The notes below the pieces were generated by a model. That model did no database searches, was not told where the DNA came from, and saw only the letters and a list, made by a program, of their open reading frames with translations. Source: Gemmatimonadota bacterium (GTDB lineage Bacteria > Gemmatimonadota > Gemmatimonadetes > Gemmatimonadales > GWC2-71-9). From it: a stretch of 6,739 nucleotides of DNA. Positions 5,827 through 6,739 of the stretch are shown here, piece by piece. The first letter of the stretch is position 1. Every line of letters begins with the position of its first letter. The DNA lies in contig QHTX01000121.1 in the NCBI GenBank assembly GCA_003220975.1, forward strand, positions 1-6,739, given 5' to 3'. Position numbers and translations under genes: made by a program.

Positions 5827-6739
5827 CGCTTGCCCTGCCGCGGTGATCGCTGCGGGGACGCGGCGAAGGACCGGTAGAGGTCGTCGAAAGCCGCCGCGCC
5901 GCGCCGTACGCGTGTGGCGTCAGCGGCGGACTGGCGCGCGATGCCGGCGAGCAGCTGTTCGACGCCCGCCGTTTCCGCACGCCCGAACCTCGCGTCCTTG
6001 CAATCGATGTCGTGGACGATCTCGCCGATGGCCCGGAGCGCGGGATCGCGCAACCGGAAGCGCCGCACCAGGGTCTCGAAGGTGCAGCGGCTCCCTTCGT
6101 GGGTGTACTCGGCCTCGAACATGTCAAAGCGCAGCTCCCCCCGGCGCGGCACGTAGCCCTCGGGGGCGACGAACTTGAAGCGAGCCTCGGGATCGATGAA
6201 CCGCTTGATCAACCAGGCGCTCGCGATCCGGTCCACGAAGACCCCGCGCCGCGTGACCCAGGTGCGTCCCCGCCGCCCGGCCCGCGGCTGCACCGGAGCG
6301 CGCGCGCTCGGCCGCTCCCGCCCCCGCCCCCCAGCGCGCGCCGCCAGCCGCCCCACAGCCCGCTCCGCGGCCGATCGCCCCGGCGCGCCGAAGAAGTCGA
6401 TCGCCGCGGCCTCGGCGACCCGCCGGTCGAGCCGCGCCACCTCGCCGGGTGCCGGGGCCCGCGCGAGGGACTTCGCGTCGCGCACCGCGGCCGCGTACTC
6501 GGCCCCGCGAGCCTGGCGGAACAGCGCCGCGACGTCGCGGTCGCTCAGGCCGTCCACGAAGTCCCCCCGGCACACCGACCCCTCGCCCCCGCCGTCCACG
6601 ATTTCCTGGAGCAGCCAGCGGAAGTCCTCGACCGCCTGATCGTTGTAGGGGAGGACCCAGACGGAGTTCTTGACGGGCACGGCGCCGATGCGTTGCAGCC
6701 TGCGCCACACCTTCACCCGGAAGTAGTCGGGCTTCGGCG
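5823..6739 (-). CDS. chrB: Chromate resistance protein ChrB, 5' end beyond the window
   Basis: ChrB is found next to chrA; in Ochrobactrum tritici it acts as a chromate-responsive regulator of the chr operon. The first in-frame start codon inside the window is a GTG at 6716, but the frame stays open to the edge and reads PKPDYFRV before it, which is normal internal ChrB sequence. The true start therefore lies outside. Numbering from that GTG, the N-terminal domain has VWRRLQRIGAVPVKNSVWVLP (positions 3-23). The C-terminal chromate-resistance domain has WVTRRGVFVDRIASAWLIKR (153-172), FDMFEAEYTHEGSRCTFE (197-214) and IVHDIDCKDARFG (233-245). His206, Cys211, His235 and Asp236 are candidate metal or oxyanion contacts (inference). 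An unusually Arg/Ala/Gly-rich linker spans about 112-150. Its TGA overlaps the chrA GTG, so chrB and chrA are surely cotranscribed. The promoter and any ChrB operator lie to the right of the window. Confidence 0.93.
   Translation of the reverse strand, partial: PKPDYFRVKVWRRLQRIGAVPVKNSVWVLPYNDQAVEDFRWLLQEIVDGGGEGSVCRGDFVDGLSDRDVAALFRQARGAEYAAAVRDAKSLARAPAPGEVARLDRRVAEAAAIDFFGAPGRSAAERAVGRLAARAGGRGRERPSARAPVQPRAGRRGRTWVTRRGVFVDRIASAWLIKRFIDPEARFKFVAPEGYVPRRGELRFDMFEAEYTHEGSRCTFETLVRRFRLRDPALRAIGEIVHDIDCKDARFGRAETAGVEQLLAGIARQSAADATRVRRGAAAFDDLYRSFAASPQRSPRQGKR
5833..5836 (-). promoter_or_regulatory. Shine-Dalgarno site supporting the GTG start of chrA
   Basis: On the minus strand AGGG lies 6 nt before the GTG at 5826-5824, within the last codons of chrB. 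With the GTGA overlap it fixes the chrA start. Confidence 0.6.

Noticed and set aside
4268..6127. A 619-codon open frame on the minus strand overlapping chrA, chrB and the DUF5916 gene
   Set aside because: Its translation is Arg/Pro/Ala-rich and low in complexity, and it crosses three genes with clear family motifs in another frame. It is a shadow caused by high GC.
1..6739. CRISPR arrays, tRNA/rRNA genes, insertion sequences, phage genes, toxin-antitoxin or defence modules
   Set aside because: Read on both strands; no direct-repeat array, RNA gene signature, transposase, integrase or defence-family motif was seen, and nearly all bases are taken up by the six genes.

Overview
The window is a gene-dense stretch of high-GC bacterial chromosome or contig. 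It carries six protein-coding genes, two of them cut by the window edges, and I see no RNA gene, insertion sequence, CRISPR array or phage signature. The GC-rich wobble positions, the tight spacing and above all a CBM9-like/DUF5916 outer-membrane protein (a family frequent in Gemmatimonadota, Acidobacteriota and Bacteroidota) suggest a high-GC soil or sediment bacterium. Gemmatimonadota is my best guess, but it is an inference from gene content and not a proof.

Left half, plus strand (1-2485): the C-terminal part of a stand-alone 5'-3' exonuclease/flap endonuclease of the DNA polymerase I N-domain type; an 87-bp gap with a good ribosome binding site; a small DoxX-family membrane protein; and a MATE-family multidrug/toxin exporter. 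The MATE start codon overlaps the doxX-like stop codon (ATGA), so the two are probably translated from one message.

Right half, minus strand (2487-6739, reading right to left): chrB (chromate-resistance regulator/accessory protein, 5' end beyond the window), chrA (two-domain chromate efflux pump), then a large secreted CBM9-like/DUF5916 protein predicted to form an outer-membrane beta-barrel. chrB and chrA overlap by 4 bp (GTGA); chrA and the DUF5916 gene overlap by 11 bp. The three therefore look like one operon whose promoter lies to the right of the window. The two operons converge tail to tail with one base between their stop codons.

Functionally the window reads as a detoxification/transport neighbourhood: chromate sensing and export (ChrB, ChrA), a cation-coupled drug/toxin exporter (MATE), a DoxX protein of a family linked to redox stress, and an outer-membrane protein of unknown role. 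All the families are known. The least ordinary point is the translationally overlapping DUF5916 gene behind chrBA. I did not find convincing evidence of an undescribed system.
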